A DNA stretch of 64,000 bases from Pseudomonas oryzihabitans NBRC 102199 (GTDB taxonomy: Bacteria; Pseudomonadota; Gammaproteobacteria; Pseudomonadales; Pseudomonadaceae): assembly GCF_000730625.1 (NCBI RefSeq), contig NZ_BBIT01000016.1, forward strand, positions 1-64,000. The letters run 5' to 3'. Position numbers and translations under genes: made by a program. Below are positions 28,436 to 37,732 of the stretch, in pieces. How positions within the stretch are numbered: the stretch's first letter is position 1; every line of letters starts with the position of its first letter. Below the pieces are notes generated by a model. That model saw only the letters and a list, made by a program, of their open reading frames with translations, was not told the DNA's origin and made no database searches.

Positions 28436-29974
28436 TCAGCGACCCGCGCGCCAGGCGCGCCACTTCTGCAGCACGGCCGGCGGCGCCCAGAGCTGCGGCT
28501 CGGACGGGTCGAAGCCTTCGGTCTTCTCGCGCACCGACACGGTGTCGCGGGCGCGCTGGAAGGCCTGCTCGGGATCGTCGGTGTGCTGGAAGGCCTCGGC
28601 GAACAGGGCACGGCCGAAGTAGGTGAAATCGGCTTCGTCGGTGCAACCGAAGGAGGTGCGATCGGCCTTGGAGGCGGTCATCACCAGGGTATGGTCGTCC
28701 TGCAGTTGCGGGATGAAGCCGCCGCTGTAGCAGCTGGAGACGATGATCAGCTTGTCGCGTCCGCGCAGCGGCGCGAGCAGGCGGCCGAGCTCCGCCGCCG
28801 GCAGGCTGGAGAGATCCAAGCCCGGCTGGGAGAGCACCAGCTGATGGTCGGCCGAGCCGTGGCTGGTCAGGTAGATGAGGATGAGGTCTTCCGGACCGGT
28901 GCGCTGGGCCAGCGCCTGCAGGCTCTGGTAGAGATTCTCGCGGGTGGCCAGCGGATGGTCGCTGCGGATGTCCTTGGCGTTGATCAGGTGGACGACGTCG
29001 CGGGCGCCCCAGGTGGTGGTCAGGAAGTTGGCCACATAGTTGGCCTCGCGCTGGAACACGCCCTGGCCGCCGTCGCCGGCCAGGACCAGGCCATAGAGTT
29101 CGGTGGCGGGGGTGGAGGCAGGGATCTGCTGCAATTCCTGGTCGAGCACCTTGCCCTGATCGAGCAGGGCGCGCTCCAGGGGATCGGCGATGTACTGGCC
29201 CTGGTCGTCGCGGATGCGCTTGCCGCCTTCCCAGAGGCCCCGTTCCACCTGGCCGTCGGCGCGGGTCAGGACGCCCATGCCGGCATAGACGCCATCGGCG
29301 AAGTTGCCGCGATAGACGCTGCCGTCGCTGTTGGTGAGCACGCCCTGGCCATCGAATTTCCAGTTGCGGAAGGCGCCGCGGTACTGGCTGCTGTCGCTGC
29401 CGACGAATTCGCCGTTGCCGGTCAGCTCGCCGCCACTGAAGCGCCCGCGCCAGAGATCGCCACCGGCGCTGCGATAGACGCCGGCGCCTTCGAACTGGTC
29501 GTCGACGAATTCGCCGTCATAGCGATCGCCGCCCGGCTCCTGCCACTGGCCGACGCCATTGAGGTGGCCGTCGTTGAAGGTGCCGATGGTCTGGGTGCCG
29601 TCGCTGTCGAGCTTGGAGCCCTGGCCCTGCATGCGGCCATTGACGAAGCTGCCGTGGTACTCCCAGCCGCTGCTGCTGATCAGATTGCCCTGGCCATGGT
29701 AGAGACCGCGGCGAAAGGTGCCCTGGTAGTAGGTGCCGTCGGCGAATTGCTGTTCGCCGGGGCCCTCGGCCAGGCCGTCCTTGAAGCGGCCCTTGAGCCA
29801 GTTGCCGTTGGGCCACTCGATGCGCCCGCTGCCGTTGAGCAGACCGCTGACGATCTCGCCGGTATAGACCCCGCCATCGGGCAGTCGCACGCTGCTCGCG
29901 TTGGGCGCCGCCTGGGCAGCGCAGGCCGCCAGCAACAGCGCAACGAGGGCGAGACGGGGCAGGAGGGCGCTCAT
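28436..29974 (-). CDS. MORN-repeat protein with caspase-like (C13) protease domain
   Basis: A 512-residue exported protein. A signal peptide (about 1-22) is followed by roughly ten MORN repeats to about residue 255 (pattern Y-x-G-x-F-x-x-G-x-x-x-G-x-G). A caspase-fold domain like peptidase family C13 comes next, with catalytic His in LTSHGSADH (about 371) and Cys in VSSCYSGGF (about 415). It is 21 bases downstream of the AhpA/YtjB gene and probably in its operon. The MORN part may bind lipid or protein; the substrate is unknown. Confidence 0.85.
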   Translation of the reverse strand: MSALLPRLALVALLLAACAAQAAPNASSVRLPDGGVYTGEIVSGLLNGSGRIEWPNGNWLKGRFKDGLAEGPGEQQFADGTYYQGTFRRGLYHGQGNLISSSGWEYHGSFVNGRMQGQGSKLDSDGTQTIGTFNDGHLNGVGQWQEPGGDRYDGEFVDDQFEGAGVYRSAGGDLWRGRFSGGELTGNGEFVGSDSSQYRGAFRNWKFDGQGVLTNSDGSVYRGNFADGVYAGMGVLTRADGQVERGLWEGGKRIRDDQGQYIADPLERALLDQGKVLDQELQQIPASTPATELYGLVLAGDGGQGVFQREANYVANFLTTTWGARDVVHLINAKDIRSDHPLATRENLYQSLQALAQRTGPEDLILIYLTSHGSADHQLVLSQPGLDLSSLPAAELGRLLAPLRGRDKLIIVSSCYSGGFIPQLQDDHTLVMTASKADRTSFGCTDEADFTYFGRALFAEAFQHTDDPEQAFQRARDTVSVREKTEGFDPSEPQLWAPPAVLQKWRAWRAGR

Positions 29975-29995
29975 AGGTGGGGTCGGGTGGGCGCT

Positions 29996-31489
29996 TTAAC
30001 GCGCCTCGAGCCGGACCAGATGACGCTCCAGCGTCGCGGAGTAGGGTTCCAGGAGACGTTCCACGCAACTGGCCCCGGCGGGGCTGGCGATGGTGCGGAT
30101 ACGGGCGCGTTTACGCAGCAGCTCGTCCTCGGCGATGCTCTGCTCGACCAGCAACAGGTTGCGACTGTGGCGACTCAGCGCCTGGGCATTGCGCACGGTG
30201 GTGTTTTCCAGCAATTGGGCAAGCTCCAGGCCGGCGAGGCGTTCGCCCTGCGTCAGACCCAGTTGCAGCTGCAGGGTTGCACCGCTGCCGACCACTTCCA
30301 CCTGCAGCGCATGACCCAGGGCACGCATGATCTCGCCGCAGCATAGCGCGCGGGTCAGGTAGTCGTCGTCGTCGCTGCGCTCGTGGAAGAGGATCAGGCT
30401 GCCCCCGTCCTTGAGGGTGTGGAGTTCGCCGTCATAGAGCTCGGTGGCCTGCTGCAGGCAGTCGCGATAGCGCTCCAGCAGCTGTTCGAGGCGGCTGCGC
30501 GGCAGCCGGCTGAGCTGGTCCTGGGCGCCGAGCTGGATGGCCAGCACCGCGGAGGTGACGATATCGGGTTCGGTGGGCACCACCGGAGCGGGCGTGGGCG
30601 GCGGCTCGGTGAAGGAGTCCGGTACCAGCTCGGCGAAGGCGTCGGCGTCCAGCTCGCTGTCGGCGTCTGCCACGGGCGCCTTGCGCGCGGCCGGTTTGGC
30701 GGCGGCCTTGCGCGCAGGCGGCTTGACGCTCAGGCCACCCTGCTCGTCGGCGAAGGGATCGTCGTCTTCGTCGGCCACTTCCGCCTTGGGCGGCTTGGGC
30801 GGTACCAGGCGGCTCTGCAGCTGACGAGCCAGGTCGCCCAGTTCGTCGAGGCGACCGGCGCCCGGTGCGGGGTCATCGGGATCGCGCAGCCAGACGCGCA
30901 GCTCCAGCAGCGGCGTCGACAGCTGGCGCCCGAGGCGCAGGCTGAGGATCAGCGTCAGGGCCAACAGGATGAGGCCCAGCAGTCCCATGTTCTGCAGGCT
31001 GATCATCATCGGCTGCTGGAACTGGTCCATGTCCAGCGCCAGGCGCACCTGGCCGGCGGTGACGTCCTGAAAGCGGATCGGCGTGCTGTAGATGCCGTCG
31101 GTGGCGGTCAGCAGGCCCTGGCTCGGGCGCGTGCCGGATTCGGCCAGCACCCGGTTGTCCGGGCTGTAGACCGCGGCATGGGCCACCAGCGGATTGCGCG
31201 CCAGGTTGCTCAGCAGCACGTTGAGGCTGAGGTTGTCGTTGGCCACCAGCAATTCGGCGGCGGAGTTGGCGGTCTGGGTCACCAGGCTCTGGCCGACGGC
31301 GTCGGCCTGCTGCTGCATGGCATGGCGAAACTGCATGCTCATGATGCCGGCATAGATCACCAGGGCGGCCGCCACCAGCAGCAGGCTGTGGGAAACGATG
31401 CGCAAGGCCACCGGCACACGACGCTGGCGCAGGGCTCGGTAGATCAGCAGGAAGAAATTATCGGGCTTGACGGTCGCGGGGCGGGTCAC
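29996..31489 (-). CDS. AhpA/YtjB family membrane protein
   Basis: A 497-residue protein of the type encoded beside serB in Pseudomonas (PA4961-like). It has a membrane segment at about residues 28-48, a periplasmic region, and a second span at about 165-185. A cytoplasmic Ala/Pro/Lys-rich linker and a C-terminal domain follow. E. coli YtjB (SMP) shares the N-terminal architecture. The start is GTG at 31489 (VTRPATVKPDNFF), inferred from the family N-terminus, as no strong ribosome site is visible. It is divergent from serB. Confidence 0.75.
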   Translation of the reverse strand: MTRPATVKPDNFFLLIYRALRQRRVPVALRIVSHSLLLVAAALVIYAGIMSMQFRHAMQQQADAVGQSLVTQTANSAAELLVANDNLSLNVLLSNLARNPLVAHAAVYSPDNRVLAESGTRPSQGLLTATDGIYSTPIRFQDVTAGQVRLALDMDQFQQPMMISLQNMGLLGLILLALTLILSLRLGRQLSTPLLELRVWLRDPDDPAPGAGRLDELGDLARQLQSRLVPPKPPKAEVADEDDDPFADEQGGLSVKPPARKAAAKPAARKAPVADADSELDADAFAELVPDSFTEPPPTPAPVVPTEPDIVTSAVLAIQLGAQDQLSRLPRSRLEQLLERYRDCLQQATELYDGELHTLKDGGSLILFHERSDDDDYLTRALCCGEIMRALGHALQVEVVGSGATLQLQLGLTQGERLAGLELAQLLENTTVRNAQALSRHSRNLLLVEQSIAEDELLRKRARIRTIASPAGASCVERLLEPYSATLERHLVRLEAR

Positions 31490-31678
31490 AGAAATCGTTT
31501 CTTTGGACAAAAAATGTGCGGCCAGTATAACCAGCGCGCCAGGGGTGCGAAAACGGCGAATGCAGGGCTTCGCCCGCAAAAGAGGCCGGCGGTGGACTCC
31601 CGCCGCCAGCCGGTGCCCATGGCTCGGCACCGTCGGGGCGAAAGGGTAGACTGCGCGCTTTTCCGCGAGGGGATCGCC

Positions 31679-32833
31679 ATGCAAGACGTTATCGGACTCC
31701 AGGCCGTGGGTATCCTGCCCGCCGACTGGTTGGCTGCTCTCACCGGCGCCCTGGCCGCGGCCGGTGCCCGGCTGGAATCGCTGCAGCAGCAGGGGTTGGA
31801 CAACAGTGCCGCCGTGACCCTGCTGATCAGCCCGGCAAGTGCTGGCGCCGCGTTGCAGCAGGCGCTGCAGGCCCTGGGCCTGCAGGTGGCGCCCCTGGCG
31901 CAGCCGGCGCCGGAAACCGGCGAAGCCCATGTCCTGACGCTGATGGGTCGTACCCTGGCCGATCTGCCGCTGACCCGCCTGGCCGCGCTGTGCCGCGAGC
32001 AGGGCCTGAACATCCATGCCATCCGCGCCCTGAGCGAGCCGGGCGCGACCACGCGCGCAGCCCTGGAGCTGCGCGTCACCGGCGAGCCGCACGAGCCCCA
32101 GGCGCTGCGCGCGGGGCTGCTGGCGCTGGCTCAGGAAGGCCAGGCCGACATCGGCTGGCAACCTGACGATCTGCAGCGGCAGCATCGCCGCCTGGCGGTG
32201 TTCGACATGGACAGCACCCTGATCCAGGCCGAGGTCATCGATGAACTGGCCAAGGCCGCCGGCATCGGCGAGCGGGTGGCGGCCATCACCGAGCGCGCCA
32301 TGCGTGGCGAGATCGACTTCCGCGCCAGCTTCACCGAGCGCATGGCGCTGCTGCAGGGCCTGTCCGAAGAGGTACTGGAAGACATCGGTGCCGGGCTGCG
32401 CCTGACCGAGGGCGCCGAGCGGCTGTTCGCCGAGTTGAAGCGGCTGGGCTACAAGACCGCCATCCTTTCCGGCGGCTTCACCTATTTCGCCCGCCAGGTG
32501 CAGGCACGTCTGGGCATCGACTACGTCTATGCCAACGAACTGGAGATCGTCGACGGCAAGCTGACCGGCCGCGCCGTCGAGCCCATCGTCGATGCCCAGC
32601 GCAAGGCCGACCTGCTGCAGGAACTGGCCAGCCGTGAAGGCCTGACGCTGGAGCAGACCATCGCCGTGGGCGACGGCGCCAACGACCTGCCGATGCTGGC
32701 CCTGGCCGGGCTGGGCGTGGCCTTTCGCGCCAAGCCGCTGGTGCGCCAGTCCGCGCGTCAGTCGGTGAGCGTGCTGGGCCTGGATGGCGTGCTCTATCTG
32801 CTCGGCGTGGAAGACCGGCTTACCCGCGGCTGA
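31679..32833 (+). CDS. serB: Phosphoserine phosphatase
   Basis: A 384-residue enzyme making the last step of serine synthesis. The HAD nucleophile motif is DMDST with Asp176 and Asp178. Motifs II (LSGGFTYFA) and III/IV (AVGDGANDLPML) follow. The first ~165 residues form two ACT-like modules; the first is divergent and shorter than in P. aeruginosa SerB. The start is the ATG at 31679 after GAGGGGAT; the open frame extends far upstream, opposite the neighbouring gene, and is not coding there. Confidence 0.95.
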   Translation: MQDVIGLQAVGILPADWLAALTGALAAAGARLESLQQQGLDNSAAVTLLISPASAGAALQQALQALGLQVAPLAQPAPETGEAHVLTLMGRTLADLPLTRLAALCREQGLNIHAIRALSEPGATTRAALELRVTGEPHEPQALRAGLLALAQEGQADIGWQPDDLQRQHRRLAVFDMDSTLIQAEVIDELAKAAGIGERVAAITERAMRGEIDFRASFTERMALLQGLSEEVLEDIGAGLRLTEGAERLFAELKRLGYKTAILSGGFTYFARQVQARLGIDYVYANELEIVDGKLTGRAVEPIVDAQRKADLLQELASREGLTLEQTIAVGDGANDLPMLALAGLGVAFRAKPLVRQSARQSVSVLGLDGVLYLLGVEDRLTRG

Positions 32834-32860
32834 GGTCGCGTTCGACGGCCACCCCGAGCC

Positions 32861-34939
32861 CTAGTGCTCGGGGTGGAATTCGTAGTCCATCGCCTGACTG
32901 GGCTCCTGCAGGTAGTAGCCCTGGATGAAGTGCACCCCGACCTGCCAGAGCTGGGCCAGCACGCTGGCGCTCTCGACGAAGGGCGCGATGGTCTGGACGT
33001 TCTGGGCGCTCAACTCGGCGACCATGGCCTTGAGCCGCTCCTGGTGCTCCGGCTGTCCCAGATCCTTGATCAGCTTGCCCGACAGCTTGACGTAATCCGG
33101 TACCAGCAGCCGCAGCGACGCCAGAGGCGGATCGCCGGCGGCAAAGCCGCTCAGGGTGACCGGATGACCCTGGCGGCGCAGGCGCTGCGCCATGGCCAGG
33201 GCCTGCTCCGGCTGGGCCAGCAGGTCTTCTTCGCTGAGCTGGAAGATCACCGCCTCGGCGTCCAGCTGTTGCCCCTGCAGGGTTTCCCGCAGCCAGGGCA
33301 GCAACTCCAGATCGCCCAGGGTCGCGCCCGAGAGGTGCACGAAGATGCGGGTACCGTGGCCGCGGGCGCGGTGTTCGCCCAGCTGACGCACCGCCTGCTG
33401 GATCACCCAGCGATCGATCTGGCCGCTCAGGCCGCTGTCGCGGGCGGTGCGGGCGAATTCGGTCGGGGAGACCTCTTCGCCCTGGGGATTGACCAGCCGC
33501 AGCAGCGCCTCGTAGTACTCGTGGCTGCTGCCGCGCAGGCCGATCACCGGCTGGAACAGCAGGCGGAAGCCGTTCTGCTGCAGGGCCTGCTTGACCATGG
33601 CCACCAGATTGCCGCGATTGGCGGCGGCGGCCAGCTCTTCCTGGGGATCGTAGCGTTTGCAGGCGTTGCCGCCGCGCTGGGCGACCTGGCGCGCGGAGCG
33701 GTGCGCCCGGTCCACCAGATCACCGGCGCTCTTGGTGTGGTTGTCCAGGCTGACCACGCCGATGGAATAGCTGATCGCCAGGGTGCGCCCGGCCAGGGTC
33801 AGCGGCTGCCGCTCCTGACGACCCAGCAGGCGCTCGAAGGCGCTGTCCAGGCTGGCGTCGGCCGCCTGCGGCAGGAGGGCGGTAAAGGCATCATCGGCGA
33901 AGCGCGAGAGGGTCACCAGGGTGCCGAAGTGCTCGCGCAGGCGCTCGGCCAGGGCCACCAGCAACTCGTCCATGGCGCCTATGCCCAGCTCCGCCAGCAG
34001 GGTCGGATAGCGATCGATGCTCAGGTAGGCGAAGCTCGCCGGCGCGCCGAGTCGGGCGCGCTCCAGGGCGTCTTCGAGCAGTTCGAGCATGCGGCTGCGA
34101 TTGAGCAGACCGGTCAGGGTGTCCTGGAAGCGCACCTCGCGCAGCTGTTCCTCGAGGGCTTCGGCGGCCGGGGCCGCGCGTTCCTCGCGCAGGTGCAGCT
34201 GCACGCAGGGTTCATCGAGGTAGATGGCCGGCGTCAGGCGCAGGCGCACGCCGAGGGTGCTGCCGTCCTGGCGGACGCACCGGCAGTCCAGCTCGCGGGG
34301 GCTGGGGTCGTCGCGCAACTGGCGGAAGGCTTCGCGCAGCGCCGGCTGGTCGGCGGCGGCGATGAGATCCATCAGCGGCGTGATCTCCAGGTCTTCCGCG
34401 GACGGATAGCCCAGCAGCTCCACATAGGCCGAGTTGACGTGGATATGCAGGCCGTCGTGGACATAGGCGACCGCCTCCACGGCGTTGGCCAGCAGCAGCT
34501 GGCAGCGCTGTTCGGCCTCGGCCAGGGCCTGCTCCAGGCGCCGGCGTTCGTGGCGCTCGGCCAGGTTGCCGAGTTCGCGCAGACTGGCCAGCAGCAGGTG
34601 CTCGTCGTTGTCGCTGGCGATGCCATCGCGGGCGCCCAGGCGCAGGGCGTCGAGCACCGCTGCGGGATCGTCCGGCGGCACCCGCTGGATGACGGCGAGT
34701 TGGGGCACGCGGCGACGCAGCTGGCGCAGCGCGCTCAGGCTGTCGAGTTCGGGAGAGGGCGGGGCGAGGATGGCGAGGTCCCAGGACTGGGACAGCAGTT
34801 CGTCGAGACCTGCAGGGTCGGTCAGACGCTGGGCCCGCGTCGCCCGTCCGGCGTTGCGGAACAGACTGACCAGGCGTTCCGCCTCGTTCTGCGATGCTTC
34901 GAGCAGTAACAGGCGGATCGCACTGTGTTCGGCGGCCAT
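32861..34939 (-). CDS. fimX: FimX-type c-di-GMP effector (receiver-like/PAS/GGDEF/EAL)
   Basis: A 692-residue protein matching FimX, which binds c-di-GMP and controls type IV pilus assembly and twitching. The order is a degenerate receiver-like domain (1-120), PAS (~145-260), GGDEF (~270-430) and EAL (~440-690). The GGDEF signature is lost (FADDAF). In the EAL domain YEALLRL is kept, but the catalytic DDFGTG loop reads SGFAAG, so enzyme activity is unlikely. Gene order with serB and psd matches the P. aeruginosa fimX locus. The start is the ATG at 34939. Confidence 0.9.
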   Translation of the reverse strand: MAAEHSAIRLLLLEASQNEAERLVSLFRNAGRATRAQRLTDPAGLDELLSQSWDLAILAPPSPELDSLSALRQLRRRVPQLAVIQRVPPDDPAAVLDALRLGARDGIASDNDEHLLLASLRELGNLAERHERRRLEQALAEAEQRCQLLLANAVEAVAYVHDGLHIHVNSAYVELLGYPSAEDLEITPLMDLIAAADQPALREAFRQLRDDPSPRELDCRCVRQDGSTLGVRLRLTPAIYLDEPCVQLHLREERAAPAAEALEEQLREVRFQDTLTGLLNRSRMLELLEDALERARLGAPASFAYLSIDRYPTLLAELGIGAMDELLVALAERLREHFGTLVTLSRFADDAFTALLPQAADASLDSAFERLLGRQERQPLTLAGRTLAISYSIGVVSLDNHTKSAGDLVDRAHRSARQVAQRGGNACKRYDPQEELAAAANRGNLVAMVKQALQQNGFRLLFQPVIGLRGSSHEYYEALLRLVNPQGEEVSPTEFARTARDSGLSGQIDRWVIQQAVRQLGEHRARGHGTRIFVHLSGATLGDLELLPWLRETLQGQQLDAEAVIFQLSEEDLLAQPEQALAMAQRLRRQGHPVTLSGFAAGDPPLASLRLLVPDYVKLSGKLIKDLGQPEHQERLKAMVAELSAQNVQTIAPFVESASVLAQLWQVGVHFIQGYYLQEPSQAMDYEFHPEH

Positions 34940-34979
34940 GGTCTATTCGCGCCCTGGCGATAACGATGATTTATCGAAG

Positions 34980-36764
34980 CTACAGAGACTTCCACAGCGA
35001 GTCAAAGTCTTCTTCCTGCCGGGCGCCACCGCCGGCAGGGCCGCCGCTGGGCTGAGCGCCGCTCTGTTCCAGCAGGTGATATTCGAAGACGCTGAAGCTC
35101 ACCGTCATGCTGCGACGCCGGTCGAGCATGCCGCGCTGCTCGTTGCCCTGCTGATTGATCTGCACCTTGCTGCCCTCCTGAAAGGGTAGTCGCGGCGCGA
35201 TCAGGGTCGGCGCCTGGTCGATGGCCTTGATCTCCGGCAGCAGCAGGGCACGCAGGTACTGACTGTTCTGCTCGGCCTTGCGCAGCAGCTGCAGCCCGCA
35301 GGGCCGTGCGGTGGGGGCCAGCAGTTCGACGCCCATGTGGGTTCCGCTGCCGGGCACCTGGCGTACCCAGCGCACCACCGCCGGGCCCCAGTTGTGATCC
35401 TCGGGCAGGCGCACGCCGAGCAGTTCGCCGGCCTGCAGCTGCTCGGGGACCTCGCCGCTCCAGCTCAGGCAATAGCCGCCCGGACTGTGATTGACCACCT
35501 GCACCGCATGGATCGGAAAGGCCGGACTGGCCGCCTCGCCGTCGCCGGGCAGGACGTCGTAATGGATTTCTTCCAGGGACTCGGCGCTCCAGTCCAGGGC
35601 GTCGGGTGCGCGGGTATCGGCATCGAAGGCCAGCGACCAGACGTCTTCCTTGGGCTTGGGCGCAAAGGCGTCCGGCACGGCCTGCGCCGACAGGCGCAGG
35701 GTGTCGGCGAACACCTGCCCCCCCGCGAGCTGGTAATGCAGGGCGCTCATGCCGATGCAGACCTGCACCTGGCCCTGGCCGGGCATGCGCTGGAAGGCGC
35801 GGTCCGCTTCCTGGCCCCAGGCGCCGACCAGGTGCTGCAGCAGATCCAGGGACAGGTCGCCGTGCACCGGCAGGCGCGCGCGCGGCCGCTGCTCCGGCGC
35901 CAGCGCCAGATAGTCCTCGATGGCCTGCACCAGCTGTTGCGGCGCAAGACCGAGCAGACCGTTGAGATTGGCTTCACGCAACAGCGAACGATAACGCGGC
36001 GGCGCGTCGATCTGCGGCGCCACCACCATCAGGGTGCCGTTCTGCTCGGGCCCTTGCAGGCGGATCAGGCTGGCCCAGTCGTCCAGGTGCAGGGTCAGCT
36101 GGGCGATATGGCTCTGGCGCAGCTGGTTGCAGCGCGCGGCACCAAACAGCAGGGCGGCGCCATAGGCCTGGGTGATGGTCTGGCTGCCGTCGCCGGGCAG
36201 CAGTTCGTCGCGAATCTTCTGGTTGTGCAGGCCGGTGGTCACTGCCAGCCGATAGAGCTGGTGCAGCTCCAGCCAGAGGTTGTCGTGCACCGGGGTATAG
36301 AGCTGGGCGGCGCGGATCAGCGGCCCGAGCAGCGCGCGTAGGGCGCGCTGGATGGCGGTGGCCAGCAAGGTGCTGCGTTCGCCGCGCTCGCTTTCCTCGA
36401 CCACGATCAGCTTGTAGCCGGCGGCCAGCAGGTTCTGCAGGGCCTGGCAGAGATTGGCCACCTTGCGCGAGCGCTCGTCGAGCACGATGGCCTGGTTGAG
36501 CACATGACGTTCGAGCTGCTGGCAGACCCGCTGCACGTCCGAGCGCAGGGCTTCGAGCAGGCGCAGGCGCGCTTCCGGCGTCAGGATCAGCCGGTTGAGT
36601 TCCAGCAGGCCCTGATAGAGCAGCCGGGCGAATTCGCCCAGCTTGGCCCGTGGCAATTGCTCCAGCCAGCGCTTGAGGCCGGCCGGGGTGGCGTCACAAA
36701 ACGTCAGGCTGCGCTGATCGGGCGTCGGTACCCGCAACATGAGCTGTGGCCTTTTGCTATCCAT
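34980..36764 (-). CDS. Protein with C-terminal PilZ-like domain (PA4958 family)
   Basis: A 594-residue cytoplasmic protein. Residues ~1-400 are mostly helical and unrecognised. Near residue 430 is a PilZ-like stretch with VNHSPGGYCLSW, reminiscent of the N-x-S-x-x-G half of the c-di-GMP site; the R-x-x-x-R half is not evident. It lies just upstream of fimX in the same direction (40 bases apart), so a role in c-di-GMP signalling with FimX is a reasonable inference, no more. Confidence 0.6.
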   Translation of the reverse strand: MDSKRPQLMLRVPTPDQRSLTFCDATPAGLKRWLEQLPRAKLGEFARLLYQGLLELNRLILTPEARLRLLEALRSDVQRVCQQLERHVLNQAIVLDERSRKVANLCQALQNLLAAGYKLIVVEESERGERSTLLATAIQRALRALLGPLIRAAQLYTPVHDNLWLELHQLYRLAVTTGLHNQKIRDELLPGDGSQTITQAYGAALLFGAARCNQLRQSHIAQLTLHLDDWASLIRLQGPEQNGTLMVVAPQIDAPPRYRSLLREANLNGLLGLAPQQLVQAIEDYLALAPEQRPRARLPVHGDLSLDLLQHLVGAWGQEADRAFQRMPGQGQVQVCIGMSALHYQLAGGQVFADTLRLSAQAVPDAFAPKPKEDVWSLAFDADTRAPDALDWSAESLEEIHYDVLPGDGEAASPAFPIHAVQVVNHSPGGYCLSWSGEVPEQLQAGELLGVRLPEDHNWGPAVVRWVRQVPGSGTHMGVELLAPTARPCGLQLLRKAEQNSQYLRALLLPEIKAIDQAPTLIAPRLPFQEGSKVQINQQGNEQRGMLDRRRSMTVSFSVFEYHLLEQSGAQPSGGPAGGGARQEEDFDSLWKSL

Positions 36765-36807
36765 TCGCCGCGCACACTCCTGGTTCGATGGGCAATGAAC
36801 CGCGCAT

Positions 36808-37716
36808 CTAGGCGAGAGGCCCTGGCTCGGAAACGGTGGTCAAGGGGGCCGACGTGGTCGGAACCCCCAGCAGTTGCCCCATGTTGACGGTGGACAACGC
36901 GCCGAGTTCAGCGGACCAGTTCACCGCGTCCGGGCCGAACAGCACGATGGCGGTGGAGCCCAGCTTGAAGCGCCCCAGCTCGTCGCCGGTACGCAGGGTG
37001 ATGGGCGCGCGGGCGGCCTCGTCGTAGGCAAAGCTCTTGAGTTCGCGCTTGGGCGGCGTGACCAGGCCGGCCCACACCGTCTCGATGCTGGCGACGATCA
37101 TGGCGCCGACCAGGATGACCGCCATGGGGCCCACGGCGGTATCGAAGATGCAGACCACCCGCTCGTTGCGGGCGAACAGCTCGGGCACGTTCTCGGCGGT
37201 GAGCTGGTTGACCGAGAAGATGCGGCCGGGCACATAGACCATCTCCTTCAAGGTGCCGGTGAGCGGCATGTGCACCCGGTGGTAGTCCTTGGGCGACAGG
37301 TAGATGGTGGCGAAATGGCCGCCCATGAAGGGCGCGGCGCGCAGGCCGTCGCCGCCGAGCAGCTCCAGCAGGCTGTAGCTGTGGCCCTTGGCCTGCAAGA
37401 TGCGGCCGTGCTCGATGCGACCGAGCTGGCTGATGGCGCCGTCGCTCGGGCTCACCACCACACCGGCTTCGGCCGGCAGCGGGCGGGCGCCGGGCTTCAG
37501 GGCGCGGGTGAAGAAGGCGTTGAAGTTCTCGTAGGCGGTGGGGTCTTCCACCTGGGCCTGGCGCATGTCGACGTCATAGTGACGGACGAACCAGCGGGTC
37601 AGCAGATTCTTGAACCAGGGCGCCCGGCACTCGGCGAAGCCGCCGATCACCCGCGACAGCAGATGGTGCGGCAGCAGGTGCTGGGCGAGGATGAACAGTC
37701 GGTCTTGCAGTTTCAT
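36808..37716 (-). CDS. psd: Phosphatidylserine decarboxylase
   Basis: A 302-residue membrane-associated proenzyme that makes phosphatidylethanolamine. The self-cleavage motif LGST is visible with Gly253-Ser254; the serine becomes the pyruvoyl group. [24 protein letters not shown] carries the conserved histidines. The start is the ATG at 37716 ([10 protein letters not shown]), with AAGGA upstream; the open frame upstream of this covers rhdA and is not coding. It follows rhdA by 16 bases. Confidence 0.95.
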   Translation of the reverse strand: MKLQDRLFILAQHLLPHHLLSRVIGGFAECRAPWFKNLLTRWFVRHYDVDMRQAQVEDPTAYENFNAFFTRALKPGARPLPAEAGVVVSPSDGAISQLGRIEHGRILQAKGHSYSLLELLGGDGLRAAPFMGGHFATIYLSPKDYHRVHMPLTGTLKEMVYVPGRIFSVNQLTAENVPELFARNERVVCIFDTAVGPMAVILVGAMIVASIETVWAGLVTPPKRELKSFAYDEAARAPITLRTGDELGRFKLGSTAIVLFGPDAVNWSAELGALSTVNMGQLLGVPTTSAPLTTVSEPGPLA

Positions 37717-37732
37717 GGGAGGTCCTTGGCAG

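Noticed and set aside
30383-31678. Possible long N-terminal extension of serB
   Set aside because: The frame lies opposite the AhpA/YtjB gene; the ATG at 31679 has a good ribosome site and gives the normal SerB layout.
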